Positions 47,456 to 59,487 of a stretch of 64,000 bases of DNA are shown here, piece by piece. The number at the start of each line of letters is the position of its first letter. Position 1 is the stretch's first letter. A program made the translations under genes and the position numbers. The notes under the pieces are model-generated. The model did no database searches, had not been told where the DNA came from, and saw only the letters and a list, made by a program, of their open reading frames with translations. The DNA comes from Thereva unica (Eukaryota; Arthropoda; Insecta; Diptera; Therevidae), in NCBI GenBank assembly GCA_949987705.1, contig OX465282.1, forward strand, positions 88,524,070 to 88,588,069, in the 5' to 3' direction.

Positions 47456-48486
47456 TTAAGATCTTTTTGGTCCTGTTGTGTTGTATGGCATTAGCTGTGG
47501 ATAATCAGCATCTTCTTGAAACAAATAGCTTTGAAAGAATCTTGTTCCTTTCTCACGTGTGAATACAATTGGAAAATTATAGATTAAGTGTCGTATTTCA
47601 TCCTTTCTACTGTCAAATATGTGCTCATTTTTTCTACATTCATTCACAAAAAATTCTGCAAAATAGTGAGCTGCCTTTATGGAGTTTGATGAATGAGATA
47701 TGTTTGGATAAGAAAATTCAAATGCATTCTTTTCTGGATGAAATTGTACACCATAAAATGGAAATCTAAAATTATTTAACAAATACATATGTATATAAAA
47801 GAAGGTTAGATTATGAAAGAAATTTACACTTTGTGCTCTACGGTTGATACAAATTCCCGACAATGCGGATCGCAATTGACAGTCAAAATACGCCAATCCT
47901 TGTCTAGATTGAAACAGTAGAAATCCTAAAAATATTTAATTTGTAGTTAATTTGCACAAAATGTTGTTATTATTATTCTCATTACGAATTCTGGTATCTG
48001 ATAGCAATGGTTGTGGTACGTCACAGCTTCTTTTGACATAATTTCCACTATATCATCAGGTATGTCCTTAAATAATCGACTTTCTTTGTATCCTTGAAAA
48101 ATAAAAATGTTTATTTTACAATTAAAATTTACAAAACAATAATCTTACGAGGTTTAAATGTTAATGGTAGCGAGTCATTTAAACGACTGCATTCTTGTCT
48201 TGGATCTACAGTTTGATTGGTTGTTAAAAATAAAAGAAGATCTAGTCCCAGGCAAGTGCCCCAAATTGGAAAGTAATCTCTCTTTTGATTCATGCCAACA
48301 GCTAACTTAAATATAATCCTTGCTGCATCTGTATATCCATTAAGTTCATTCAGGAAAACTGCTCCGTCGGGTAGTAATAAACTGAGGATTTTATGTTAGA
48401 ATTTATGTTATTTTAATGCTATGAAGTGCTGTTACCCATTTACACGTTTCAAAATATCCCGATAATACACATAGTCCTTTCCGATC
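47456..48486 (-). CDS. GGH: Gamma-glutamyl hydrolase copy B, exons 2-6
   Basis: This is a paralogue of 4087-5106 with the same exon plan on the minus strand: 48436-48486 (51 bp), 48149-48381 (233), 47986-48092 (107), 47828-47925 (98) and 47456-47765 (310, stop TAA). The first four match copy A exactly in length and all five in phase. It keeps YFPIWGTCLGLDLL with the nucleophile Cys and FPFYGVQFHPEKNAFEFSYP with the catalytic His, and the C-terminus is 10 residues longer (ends GPKRS). The usual PGG of LLLPGGA is PDG here, next to the expected oxyanion-hole loop. No exon 1 was found in the window; upstream lie the mariner and Copia insertions. It may be a gene whose first intron extends past 64000, or a truncated copy. 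No stops lie within the exons. Confidence 0.9.
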
Positions 48487-48560
48487 CTATGAATAAATTT
48501 TTATAATATTTTTAGCTGCAACCACTATTTTTTAGAAGACAAATTTAACGAGCCAAGCTA

Positions 48561-50202
48561 TACAGGGTGTTTTAGACTAAAATGCTAACCCGGAAAAGTA
48601 TACGATCTAGGTCATTCTTGTGGAAGTAACTTTTTTAGGTAATAGTTTGGTGCATCAGAAAAAAGAAGAATTATGGTTAATTATACATTTTTTATCAGAA
48701 AAATTCTAAACAAAAGAATTTTGGATGGTTCAGATGCAAAATATCTATTTTAACCTTCTAAACGAAGCCACTCACGTTTATGTTCTTTACGCCGAATTAA
48801 AAAATACACAATAGCCTAAAAAGCAAGCCGAACTATGTTGCTCTACAATGCGGGCTACTGCGGGCCTCTGTTACATAAAAAACCCTTGGGTCCCCTTAAA
48901 ATATGCAAATTTGCATACTAGGTGGGCTGCGCCATCTAGACCTTCGGTATTTCAACATTGAATAATTCTGACGTTTTTTAGCCGATTTTGACAACTGAGC
49001 AATATTTATTTAGTATATTCTCTACCATTTATTTCAAATCAGTTTTTGAATACAATGTCGATTAAATGACCTACATTCGATACGCAAAAAGCAGCTGTTT
49101 TCGGGCATTATAGCAGCTTCTTCAGTTCGTATGTTTGCTTTGAGCTCGTCAATGGTCTTCGGCTTGCAGGTATAAACTTTACTTTTGGAAGAACTTCATC
49201 TTTGTGACTGCGGTGTAGGAACGTAGACTGTCTTGTTTGCACCGACGGAGGTTTCTTGAAATTTAAAGCAAAATGGTCCGGTTTTTGAGCATACTGCATA
49301 CCAAACAGTGACTTTCTCGCCGTGCAGTTTCCTGTTTTCCAAGTTTTGTTTATTGACTCCGCCAGAGAGTGTAAAATGAGCTGTGTTTGTCATCAAAATG
49401 TTACCCCAAAATTCTGGCTCGGCATGGATCGTTCTTGCGACGGCATTTCCATACTGCAAACCTTACGTGTTGAGAATTGATCAATTGACAGTCAGTCATT
49501 CATACTGTAGTAATAATTCTAGTTTAAGGTATTTTATATAGAAAATTAGATTGTAATCATTGTATATAGATATAAGTGAGTAGGCCTAGTCAGGATAGTA
49601 TATAATAGTATATAAGAATAGTACATAAGAATCCCTACTATAAAAATACGAGGGAATTTTGTATAGGAGTCAATCATTGTTCATTACACAGCAACTACAG
49701 GGCGCTCAAAGGGCTTTAGCTCTTCGCTCTATTGCTGTCAACAATTGTAAAATAAAATATTATATATATTAAAACTTAAAGTTTTATTCAAGGACTTCGT
49801 TTGAGACCCATAAATCCACCCAAATTATCAACATTACGGCTTGTTGTTAGCAACAATCATTGAGTAAGTTGAACTTTGTATGGGAACAGATGACCCAAGG
49901 AGCATTCCTAAGAATTCAAGTGCTGACAATTTTGAGTTTTCTTATAGAACTCCTATATTAGTCGAGATCTGTATTTGAATTTCTATACAGATCTTGTAGT
50001 TCTTAAAACATCAATTAGAGTTGTTATTCGACTCATATGTTTTTTGGGTTGATACAAGAGAGTATAATTCCCAAAGAGTTGTAGTCCTATATAATATAAT
50101 ATCAGTAAAGTAGAAAATGAGTATTGTTTCCCCTACTTGGGTAGGTTTTAGTTTAACTAAATATTAAAAAAATAAATTTTTTTCTTTCGTAAACACCCTG
50201 TA
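48561..50202 (-). mobile_element. Mariner-like transposon split by a Copia solo LTR
   Basis: The termini TACAGGGTGTTT (48561) and AAACACCCTGTA (ending 50202) are inverted, each flanked by TA. Without the LTR and its TTACG duplication the element is about 1.27 kb, the usual mariner size. A minus-strand frame (49459-49196) reads NILMTNTAHFTLSGGVNKQN and GEKVTVWYAVCSK, a mariner-family DDE transposase segment with the usual TDEAHF Asp-Glu changed to TNTAHF. The N-terminal half is not readable, so it is dead. Confidence 0.8.
49468..49833. mobile_element. Copia solo LTR (366 bp)
   Basis: It begins TGTTGAGAATTGATC, ends AATTATCAACA, and is flanked on both sides by TTACG (49463-49467 and 49834-49838). 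It matches the 3' LTR at 55186-55551 base for base by eye (constant offset 5718). Confidence 0.93.
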
Positions 50203-50927
50203 TATAGTGGGGATAGGCCTCTCCCTAGAGCAATTTTTATATCCAAAACCATCCTGGAATCTTTAAAACGGCGATATGTAACTTTGTAAACCATATTTTA
50301 TGATAGGACATGCCGTTTAAGATATATTAGCCAATAACGGAATTTTCCGTTTTTAGGGGTTGTTTGTATGGGTAGCGTACAACCAATTTTCCGAAACTTT
50401 TTTTTTAACATATTCTACTGTTTCATGAGTTAACATTTAGTTATAGGTCCAAAATCCCTAACTAGTATCTCAGTGGATAGTGCCGATAGGCCCCCTTCTA
50501 AGAACACTTTCTTCCAAATATTCCCAGGAATAACCATTGCCCTTATAGATACTTGCAGAGGTCTATCTTATGGAAATGCCAGCAGTATGGTTGATCGGAT
50601 CATAGGTATCTGCTCAGAAGCTACACAGATTTGCGTGTTGCTGCAAAAGCTATGTGTACTTTTTTCAGCATTAATCGTATACGTATAAAATTACTAAATA
50701 AGCCCTAAAAATGTAACCGTGAACTATTTGTCACCATACGGTGGTCAGGTAAGGACGGTACCTGTGCTAGCCCTGATAAAAGTTGTAAGGAAATAATAGC
50801 GGCTCTTGACGTTATAAAAAATGACTGTCCACCAAAAAAAAGGGTTGGTTAAAAATGAAGCGCAGGCCTATTGGCTAAATTTCACTCAAATTCTCTAGAA
50901 ACGGCTATATTATCGGAATTTCGGGAA
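49839..50927. repeat. Duplicated flank, copy 1 (1089 bp)
   Basis: Starts GCTTGTTGTTAGC, carries the right end of the mariner (to 50202) and unrelated sequence, and ends TTCGGGAA. At 50926-50927 it joins the tail of an LTR through a 2-bp AA overlap. The second copy is at 55557-56645. A 71-codon frame in both copies has no recognisable domain. Confidence 0.93.
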
Positions 50928-50980
50928 GTTTTATTCAAGGACTTCGTTTGAGACCCATAAATCCACCTAAATTATCAACA
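50926..50980 (+). mobile_element. Truncated 5' LTR of the Copia element
   Basis: Only the last 55 bp of the LTR (AAGTTTTATTCAAGG...TATCAACA) precede the primer-binding site. It differs from the 3' LTR by one base (CCACCT versus CCACCC). The U3/promoter part is absent, so this copy cannot start its own transcript from here. Confidence 0.9.
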
Positions 50981-50994
50981 GGTTATGGGCCCAG
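50981..50994 (+). promoter_or_regulatory. Copia primer-binding site
   Basis: GGTTATGGGCCCAG directly after the LTR is complementary to the anticodon arm of initiator tRNA-Met. Priming from an internal fragment of this tRNA is established for insect copia. Confidence 0.85.
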
Positions 50995-51194
50995 GGCAGC
51001 TGTAAAAGGGTTTCCTTGGAAGTCAGGACAGGAAAGCGACAGGCAAGTCGAGAAAAGCAGAGATATTTGAGAAGTCATCACACAGCACGACGACGTTAAG
51101 CAACGAACACGGAAGTCAGAAGATCGCTACGAAAGATTGCAAATTCATTTTGTCTATTGTCAGAAATCAGTTGAATTAGAAAAATTTGAGCAAA

Positions 51195-54100
51195 ATGGAT
51201 ACTGTGAAATCTCAATTGGAACTGTTGAGTGAAGATAGTCAGGGAAATGTCAACTTCATATCATGGCGACTGGCGAGTTAAATTAAACCTAGCACTGAAG
51301 AATAAGGACTTGCACGACATTGTAACAGGTGTAAAGCCCAGACCAGCAGAAGGTAACGTTTCAGCTTGGATAAAGAAAGATGTCGAAGCTCAAACGTTGA
51401 TAGGTTTAAATGTTAACAGTAAGATTGCGAACAAAATTGCAAACTGTAAAACTGCCAAAGACATGATGGATAAATTAACTAGTTTATATGGTACGAAGAC
51501 TGATGTAACTTTAGAAACGTCCCGAATCAAATTCTTTACTTTTGAATATGATGAAAGCAAGTCAGCAGTAGAAAATTGTATGGAGATTTTGGATCTTGCC
51601 GAAGAAGTGTCAACTGAAAATGATCCTATGAAGGAAAGTTGGATCATGACGAGGATCTTGAGTGTGCTACCGCCAAAATTGGCACATTTCAGAACATCGT
51701 GGGACAATGTTACCGGGGCAGCAAAGAACGTGGAAACTCTCATGGAGCGATTGAGACTAGAGGACGAGCGACTTAAAGAAACGACACCAAACTCAGAGGG
51801 CAACATCAGAAACGCTCTCATGGCAAGACGTGAGAAACAGGGACAGTCGTCAAACAGCAAGCAGGACAAGTCACATTTCGAATGCTACAAATGTGGGAAG
51901 AAAGGTCACGTGCTCAAGGAGTGCAAAGGCAAACCATGTCAGAAATACATTGCCTATTGCAAGAAGAAATACTCATGTAACATTTGCAAGAAGAAAGGAC
52001 ACTTCGCAAAAGACTGCGAATCTCGAGAAGAAGCAAACACGTCAGGAAACGGAAAACCACAGAGGAAGGCATTTTTGACCACAGCACTCTCGACGGTGGA
52101 CAACGACATCTCAAAGGACAGGGCAATTTCATGGTACCAGGACTGTGGAGCCAGCCAACACATGACGTCTCATCGAGAGTGGTTTGTACAGCTTGTCGAG
52201 CAGGACGAGCCCATTCCAATTGTGATTGGAGACTTAACAAGGCTAGATGGCGTTGCAGTCGGGAACGTCGAGATGGAGGCTTTTGATGGTCGAAAGTGGT
52301 ACCCAGTGGTACTTGAGGATGTTATTTACGTGCTAAATCTCAACTTCAATCTTTTCTCAGTAAGTCAGATGTTAGACAAGGGACATGTACAGAAGGCAAA
52401 CGGAAACGAGTCAACATTCTACAATCAAGATGGCAGGGAAATTGTGGCAATAGCAAAGGGCAAAGGAAATCTTTACAAAATGATGCTCAGGAGAGAAGAA
52501 GAGACAAGTTTGATGACCCAGTCGATCAAAGTTTGGCACGAGAGACTCGCCCATCAAAATGTGAAGTATGTGAGGGACATACTGAAAAGGAAAGGAATCA
52601 AATATATTGATGACTGGAATGATTATGTGTGCACAGGGTGCTCATATGGCAAGCATCATCGATCCTCACACCCAATCAACCCCAAGACAGCCCAGCAGCC
52701 ATTAGATCTCGTGCACGTCGACACCGGCGAGATGAACATTCCATCGTTGGGAGGAAGCAAGTATTGGCTCTTGTTTAAGGATGACTACACCCACTATCGA
52801 AGCTGTTATTTTATGAAGACGAAAAGTGAGGTCCCAGAGAAAATTGAAAGCTACCTGAGACTCGTTGAAAATCAGCTAGGGAGGAGAGTGAAAAGTCTGA
52901 GATCTGATAATGGCACTGAACTGAAGAATGCAAAAACCAAACAGATGATTAACAAGTTAGGAATCTTTCACACTTTTACAAATGTATATACGCCAGAGCA
53001 GAATGGAAGGATTGAGAGAGAGATGAGAACGATTGTCGAGGCAGCCAGAGCAGCGATACACGCAGACGGTTTGGACGAGAGACTGTGGGCAGAAGCAATG
53101 AACCACGCGATATTCACGATCAACCAGACTGGAACCAGCAACGTACAAGGGAAAAGCCCAGCAGAACTTTGGTTTGGAAGGAAAATGAAGATTGAGAAAC
53201 TGCGACCCTTTGGATGCGAATGTTACGTGCTGACGCAAGCACAGAAGAGAGGCAAGATTGATAGAAAATCAGAAAAGGGAATTCTGGTTGGCTATGACAT
53301 TGATTCGCCCTGCTACATGATCTATCTGAAAGAGAAGAGAGAAGTTGTCAGCTCAGACAATATAATCTTCGACGAGGAAAAGATAAGACTGAGGCAAGGC
53401 ACTGAACTTGAGACACTGGCACCAGAGGGCATACCTGAGAACCAAGAAGAAAGCAGCAGTGAGTCAGATGAAGAAAACGAAAACTTTATGACTGGAGAAA
53501 GTGCTGAAGCGCCAAGCGACAACGAAAGTGGGACACCACCGCCAGAAGAAGGACGGATAATTTTGCGAGATCGTCGAACTTTGCAACCACCACCGAGATT
53601 AAGAGATTGCGTACTTGACTTTCGTCGTGGGGGAAAAAGCGCAAAAGTAGCCATGATTGGTGAAACAGAGGACACCCCGGTGAGCGAGGCACTCAAAGAT
53701 GAGAAGTGGAGACAACCAATGCAGGAGGAGTACGACTCGTTGATGGAAATGAAAACTTGGAAGCTGGTGGATTGTCCAGTAGGAATGAAGCCGATCACTT
53801 GTCGTTGGATACTTCGAGAGAAGGCAGACGGAAGACTCAAGGCCAGACTAGTGGCAAGAGGATTTGAACAGAAGGAGGGAGTGGACTACGCGGAAACCTT
53901 CAGCCCAGTAGCCCGCCATGCATCGATTCGACTACTGCTAAGCCACGTAGCGTCAGAGAAAATGAAGTTGGTATCGTTTGATGTGAAAATGGCATTCTTG
54001 TATGGAAACCTGGAGCAGGAAATTTATATGAACCAGCCTGAAGGGTTCGACGACGGATCAGGGAAAGTATGCAAGTTGAATAAGAGTCTCTACGGGCTCA

Positions 54101-55191
54101 AACAAGCTCCAAGGATGTGGAACGAGAGGGTCACTACACACTTTGAAAAGAAAATAGGCCTGATCAACACAGATGACGACCCATGTATCTATTATAGCAA
54201 GGACAAGAGCATTATGCTCTCACTCTTCGTTGATGATGGATTGGTAGCTGGGAAAGATGAAGATGAAATATACAAACTGTTACGTGAGATAAGCAAGGAA
54301 TTTCAGATCACATACAGCAAGAAAGCACAGGACCAGTTAACGTATTTGGGCATGGAAATCAAGATTAACAAAGATGGTGTCTCCGTGAATCAACCTCGTT
54401 ATACGGAGAAGATCTTGAGAAAGATGAAACTCGAACAATGCAATCCAGCACCCACACCCATTGAGCAAGGAATGATCACCAAGAAGACAGATTTCAAGAA
54501 CGACGAGCCACTTCCGGCGAACAACAATTATCGCGAGGCGATAGGGAGTTTTCTGTACTTAGCTACAATCACCAGGCCAGACACCAGCTTCGCCGTGAAC
54601 TATCTCAGTAGATTCTGCAACAAGCCCATGAAAAGCCATCAGGCGATGGTGAAACGTGTGTTCCAGTACCTGAGAGGGACAGCGACAGCAGGAATTCACT
54701 TCGGAGGAGACAGAGAACTCGTAGCCTACACCGATTCAGACTTTGGAGGAGACTCTGAGACAGGACAGTCGACGAGTGGAGTGTTGGTGATGAGAGGAGG
54801 ACCAGTGATCTGGTACTCACAGAAGCAGCGTCTGGTAGCGACTTCAACTGCAGAAGCCGAGTACAGAGCCGCGGTGTTAGTGATTGACGATGTGTGTTGG
54901 ATCAAACGAATCGCACTGGAACTTGGTATCTTGGAAACTGATCAGCCGATCAACTTGAAAGTCGACAATATGTCAGCCATCCACATGTTACAGAATGCAC
55001 ACGAAGGAAAGACGACCAGAGGAAAGAAACACATTGAGATACCACGAAAGTACATCCAGCAACACGTCGGCAACACTGTGACACTGCAACACATCGAGAG
55101 CAGCAAACAGATTGCAGACATCCTCACCAAGCCACTTAACAGAAGAGTCTTCGAGACGCTCCGCTGTAAATTGATCAAGGAGGAGTGTTGA
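51195..55191 (+). CDS. Copia Gag-Pol polyprotein, one early frame break
   Basis: A single frame of about 1,320 codons (open from 51229; in-frame ATG at 51247; stop TGA at 55189-55191, inside the 3' LTR) contains the whole Copia order. Gag is followed by two CCHC knuckles (CYKCGKKGHVLKEC, CNICKKKGHFAKDC, near 51882 and 51972), then protease DCGASQHM (52141), integrase HHCC and DDE blocks (HERLAHQN, DDYTHYRSC, RSDNGTELKN; 52530-53000), RT with YGLKQAPRMWN and FVDDGLVAG (54100-54250), and RNase H with YTDSDFGGDSETGQSTSG and HIESSKQIADILTKPL. An earlier ATG at 51195 opens a different frame that stops soon after. A 6-bp TGGCGA repeat with 7-bp period near 51263-51276 probably caused the break, costing about 25 N-terminal residues. 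All catalytic domains are uninterrupted. Confidence 0.95.
55177..55185 (+). promoter_or_regulatory. Copia polypurine tract
   Basis: AAGGAGGAG immediately precedes the 3' LTR start (TGTTGAG), the expected plus-strand primer position. It is also coding (final residues of the polyprotein). Confidence 0.8.
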
Positions 55192-55551
55192 GAATTGATC
55201 AATTGACAGTCAGTCATTCATACTGTAGTAATAATTCTAGTTTAAGGTATTTTATATAGAAAATTAGATTGTAATCATTGTATATAGATATAAGTGAGTA
55301 GGCCTAGTCAGGATAGTATATAATAGTATATAAGAATAGTACATAAGAATCCCTACTATAAAAATACGAGGGAATTTTGTATAGGAGTCAATCATTGTTC
55401 ATTACACAGCAACTACAGGGCGCTCAAAGGGCTTTAGCTCTTCGCTCTATTGCTGTCAACAATTGTAAAATAAAATATTATATATATTAAAACTTAAAGT
55501 TTTATTCAAGGACTTCGTTTGAGACCCATAAATCCACCCAAATTATCAACA
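55186..55551 (+). mobile_element. Copia 3' LTR (366 bp)
   Basis: TGTTGAG...TCAACA, followed by TTACG (55552-55556). Identical by eye to the solo LTR at 49468-49833. The near-identity points to a recent insertion. Confidence 0.95.
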
Positions 55552-55556
55552 TTACG

Positions 55557-56645
55557 GCTTGTTGTTAGCAACAATCATTGAGTAAGTTGAACTTTGTATG
55601 GGAACAGATGACCCAAGGAGCATTCCTAAGAATTCAAGTGCTGACAATTTTGAGTTTTCTTATAGAACTCCTATATTAGTCGAGATCTGTATTTGAATTT
55701 CTATACAGATCTTGTAGTTCTTAAAACATCAATTAGAGTTGTTATTCGACTCATATGTTTTTTGGGTTGATACAAGAGAGTATAATTCCCAAAGAGTTGT
55801 AGTCCTATATAATATAATATCAGTAAAGTAGAAAATGAGTATTGTTTCCCCTACTTGGGTAGGTTTTAGTTTAACTAAATATTAAAAAAATAAATTTTTT
55901 TCTTTCGTAAACACCCTGTATATAGTGGGGATAGGCCTCTCCCTAGAGCAATTTTTATATCCAAAACCATCCTGGAATCTTTAAAACGGCGATATGTAAC
56001 TTTGTAAACCATATTTTATGATAGGACATGCCGTTTAAGATATATTAGCCAATAACGGAATTTTCCGTTTTTAGGGGTTGTTTGTATGGGTAGCGTACAA
56101 CCAATTTTCCGAAACTTTTTTTTTAACATATTCTACTGTTTCATGAGTTAACATTTAGTTATAGGTCCAAAATCCCTAACTAGTATCTCAGTGGATAGTG
56201 CCGATAGGCCCCCTTCTAAGAACACTTTCTTCCAAATATTCCCAGGAATAACCATTGCCCTTATAGATACTTGCAGAGGTCTATCTTATGGAAATGCCAG
56301 CAGTATGGTTGATCGGATCATAGGTATCTGCTCAGAAGCTACACAGATTTGCGTGTTGCTGCAAAAGCTATGTGTACTTTTTTCAGCATTAATCGTATAC
56401 GTATAAAATTACTAAATAAGCCCTAAAAATGTAACCGTGAACTATTTGTCACCATACGGTGGTCAGGTAAGGACGGTACCTGTGCTAGCCCTGATAAAAG
56501 TTGTAAGGAAATAATAGCGGCTCTTGACGTTATAAAAAATGACTGTCCACCAAAAAAAAGGGTTGGTTAAAAATGAAGCGCAGGCCTATTGGCTAAATTT
56601 CACTCAAATTCTCTAGAAACGGCTATATTATCGGAATTTCGGGAA
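55557..56645. repeat. Duplicated flank, copy 2 (1089 bp)
   Basis: Exact-looking copy of 49839-50927 at offset 5718, again containing the right end of the mariner element (to 55920, followed by TA). Beyond GGGAA at 56645 unduplicated sequence (TCCCAAACTATTC) begins. Confidence 0.93.
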
Positions 56646-58159
56646 TCCCAAACTATTCAACATGTCGAGGCAGACGCTTATGCTTTTGAAGAGGCTACTA
56701 GTCTTGGGTAGTACACGATTGAGTTTATAAGAGGTGCCTTTTTTTTCTTTTGACCCAGTAAGTTGTCATACTTCAAATTAGGCGAGGTGCCATTGTTATG
56801 CCAAAATGACAAAAACAATGAAATTAAAGAATGAAAGAAAATAAATACCAATGAAGGTATTTTTTTATGATTTTGACTCTAATATGCATCAAACTGCCTC
56901 AGATTGAGTAAGAAACACATGCCTGTATATGTGAGGACCTTATACAATGTATATGTGAGGACCTTGCTTGAAGAGGATGCAATCACACCTCGTCTCATTT
57001 ATCTCGATACTCGCTCATATACCAATAGGACGTTATTTTTGAGCTAGGACTTTGAAAAAAGTCTTCAGTACAATTTAACATCGTGTAAGGGTGAAATGTA
57101 CTGCCTTGTGTAAGTCCGACTCCACTATAGAGGCTAATAGAGGCTACAGCTAAGAATAACTCCACAGAAAAATGCAGAAGCAATCGCAATCCTCATATGG
57201 TGCAATAACTGCTAAATTTGCACTCTTATGTAAATTGGATACAACATCTGAAGTGGAAGTTAGAGATAACGCCATAAAACTCTAATATTGTAGCTTATTG
57301 ATCTTGCAAATGATCTACAAGAGTGTCCTTTTAAAAAAAAATTCTTGACGTTACGGTGTTTGTACAATTTGTGTTTTTTGTTGATCATGTTTTGTCTACT
57401 ATCTGACATAATTTAGATGTAATTTTGTATTATTGTTCCAATTTGGACCATTTGGTAAAAAAAAAAAACAGAAAATATACTTTAAATTGAATAAAAAATA
57501 TCATTAGGCTTTTAAACATTTCGCTCATGCTTTGAACCTACATATCTTCTAAAAATCTAAACGGAGCAACTCAAGTTCCTGATCTTTATATCAAATAAAA
57601 GAATACACTTTGACCTACGATAATTGGTTTACGATAATTGGTCTACGAGTTATTCAACTTTAAATAAATGACAAAAATAGACAGAACACATTTTTCCTCC
57701 AAATACAACCAGGAATGACCCCTGAAAAAATTAGAAAAGTAGTCCAACTTGAACGTCGGAAAACCTATACAAGTCGTGAATGAGTTCATATGAATATTTT
57801 AAATCTTTAAAACGGTGATATCTCATGAATGGCAATATGTACGGGAAAATGTATAATAACATTTTTTGTAGAAAATCGTATGAGTTACAAGCTTTGTGAA
57901 CATTTTTTTATGATAGGACTTACGGTTTCAGATGCATTTGCAAAAAACATATTTTGACCCTAAAACACCCTAGAAAGAAAGGTTCCCGGGGTAGAAAATC
58001 GGTAGACTTTATAACCCCTTATTAAGAACCCTAAAAGGAAGCCTCGTGCCAATTTTCAGCCTGTACCCAATCATTTCCGCTATTTTTACTATTTTTCCTG
58101 TACTATTAAATTAACGAATAATGATCGTAAATTAAGACAAAGTGAGAATTTCTATTTTA
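56646..58159. other. No recognised gene; dispersed repeats
   Basis: 57535-57775 resembles 22375-22660. A GTATATGTGAGGACCTT motif is repeated at about 56924 and 56949. No domain-bearing frame. Confidence 0.45.
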
Positions 58160-58560
58160 TTAAATTGTGGTGCCCAGGGCAACAATTGCAAGCAGCTCCC
58201 TCCTCCGAAAAAAGGTTCCCCAAGCAAACACTTGTAACCGTGCCCCTTCTCGTCTGGGGTCAGGGAAGCAAATGGTCTGCAAAAGGGTCATAATCCTAAC
58301 AAGACCAGACCCCGGAAAGGCAGGTCACCCCAACAACGCCGCCTGGCTAACCGAATCCTTTGCCGTTCGGCTACCAACCCGATCGGAGAGAACCAAGTGT
58401 CGAAGGAGGATCTCACCAAAATTCAGGATGACATTGCTTGGGCTAAGCAGGTCATTCCAAACATCACCCTAGAGCTGGCCAGGGTAAACAAGCCTCTAAA
58501 CGCCAGCGATCTGTGGAGGAACCAAGCACACCCATGGAACTAAAGCTATAGACGAGAAGG
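58160..58560 (+). pseudogene. LINE ORF1 relic (I/R1-like)
   Basis: This G+C-richer stretch reads, in shifting frames, RRLANRILCRSATNPIGENQ, VSKEDLTKIQDDIAWAKQV and a KRQRSVEEPSTPMEL segment. Such basic, Pro-rich phrases are typical of LINE ORF1. No zinc knuckles are visible, so the class is uncertain. Confidence 0.4.
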
Positions 58561-58622
58561 ATGAGACGCGAGAAGGATGAAGCACACCCATGGAACTAAA
58601 GCTATAGACGAGAAGGATGAGA
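58524..58622. repeat. 43-bp direct repeat with 13-bp spacer
   Basis: AAGCACACCCATGGAACTAA...GAAGGATGAG at 58524-58566 is repeated at 58580-58622 (offset 56). It is a local duplication at the end of the ORF1 relic. Confidence 0.85.
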
Positions 58623-59149
58623 ACGGGAAAATCCCTAAGGCCAGGTTTACATTGGAAATTTATTCGCCGAACTTCTCCATATTCGTGGGGCTAAACGATT
58701 TCTAGATGTAGAATTTTAATGTACGGTGAATAAAATTCTCTATTAAGTGTAAACAGCAAACTGAAGTTCTTTGGCAGAATTTTCGAACTCCTGGAGTTGA
58801 GATATTCAGGCTGCTAAGTTCTGAAATCAAAATATTTTCTGTGATAAATCCATTTGAAAAGTGTCAGTATGTAAACCCTCCCAGTTATTTAATAGATACT
58901 AAGAAATTCTGGCTGATCTAGTTACCGGTAATAAATTCAGTTTTCTAATAAAATGGGTAATGTATTAAATATTTTATTGTATTGAGGTCAAGCAGAGTAA
59001 ATTTCATGAGTAGAATAAATTCAATTGAACAAAGAAGTTCGGTGTAATCGAGTATGTTAATTGTGTTTCTTGTTTCCTTTTATTTGTGCTTGAAAAATTA
59101 AAATCTGTGGGAGGCATCCGCAAAAAATTTCGCATGGGATCCTCAATTC
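58623..59149. other. No recognised feature
   Basis: A+T-rich, with no coding motifs. Confidence 0.4.
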
Positions 59150-59487
59150 GACGTTAATTCAATACTTAGGTCAAAGGATTTAGAAAATACAGTGTTAGTC
59201 TTCTTTCGATCGTCGGTAAAGTATTTACGAAAATCATACAATCGAGGCTAGAGAAACAGTAAACGAGGCGGAAAGAACAAGCAGAATTTAGATCACATCG
59301 AGGATGTATTGATTAAATATTCGTACTCCGTCAGGTAATGGAAGAAAGAGTTCGTTGCGGCGAACGAACCGTTGTCGTTTTCGTCTATTTCAAATCCGCT
59401 CTCAATTACCTCGGTTGGAACAGCTTGTGGAGCCTTGGAAACCGAACACGTGCCATTCAAAATCATCGAACCTCTCCAGGCGTCGCA

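Noticed and set aside
50473..50688. 71-codon frame repeated exactly at 56191-56406 as a conserved small gene
   Set aside because: Identity is explained by the duplicated 1089-bp flank. No domain or transcript signal is visible.
49839..50927. The repeated 1.09-kb block as part of a 1.5-kb Copia LTR
   Set aside because: The TTACG duplication and TG...CA ends delimit a 366-bp LTR, and the block contains the right end of the mariner element, so it is flanking DNA.
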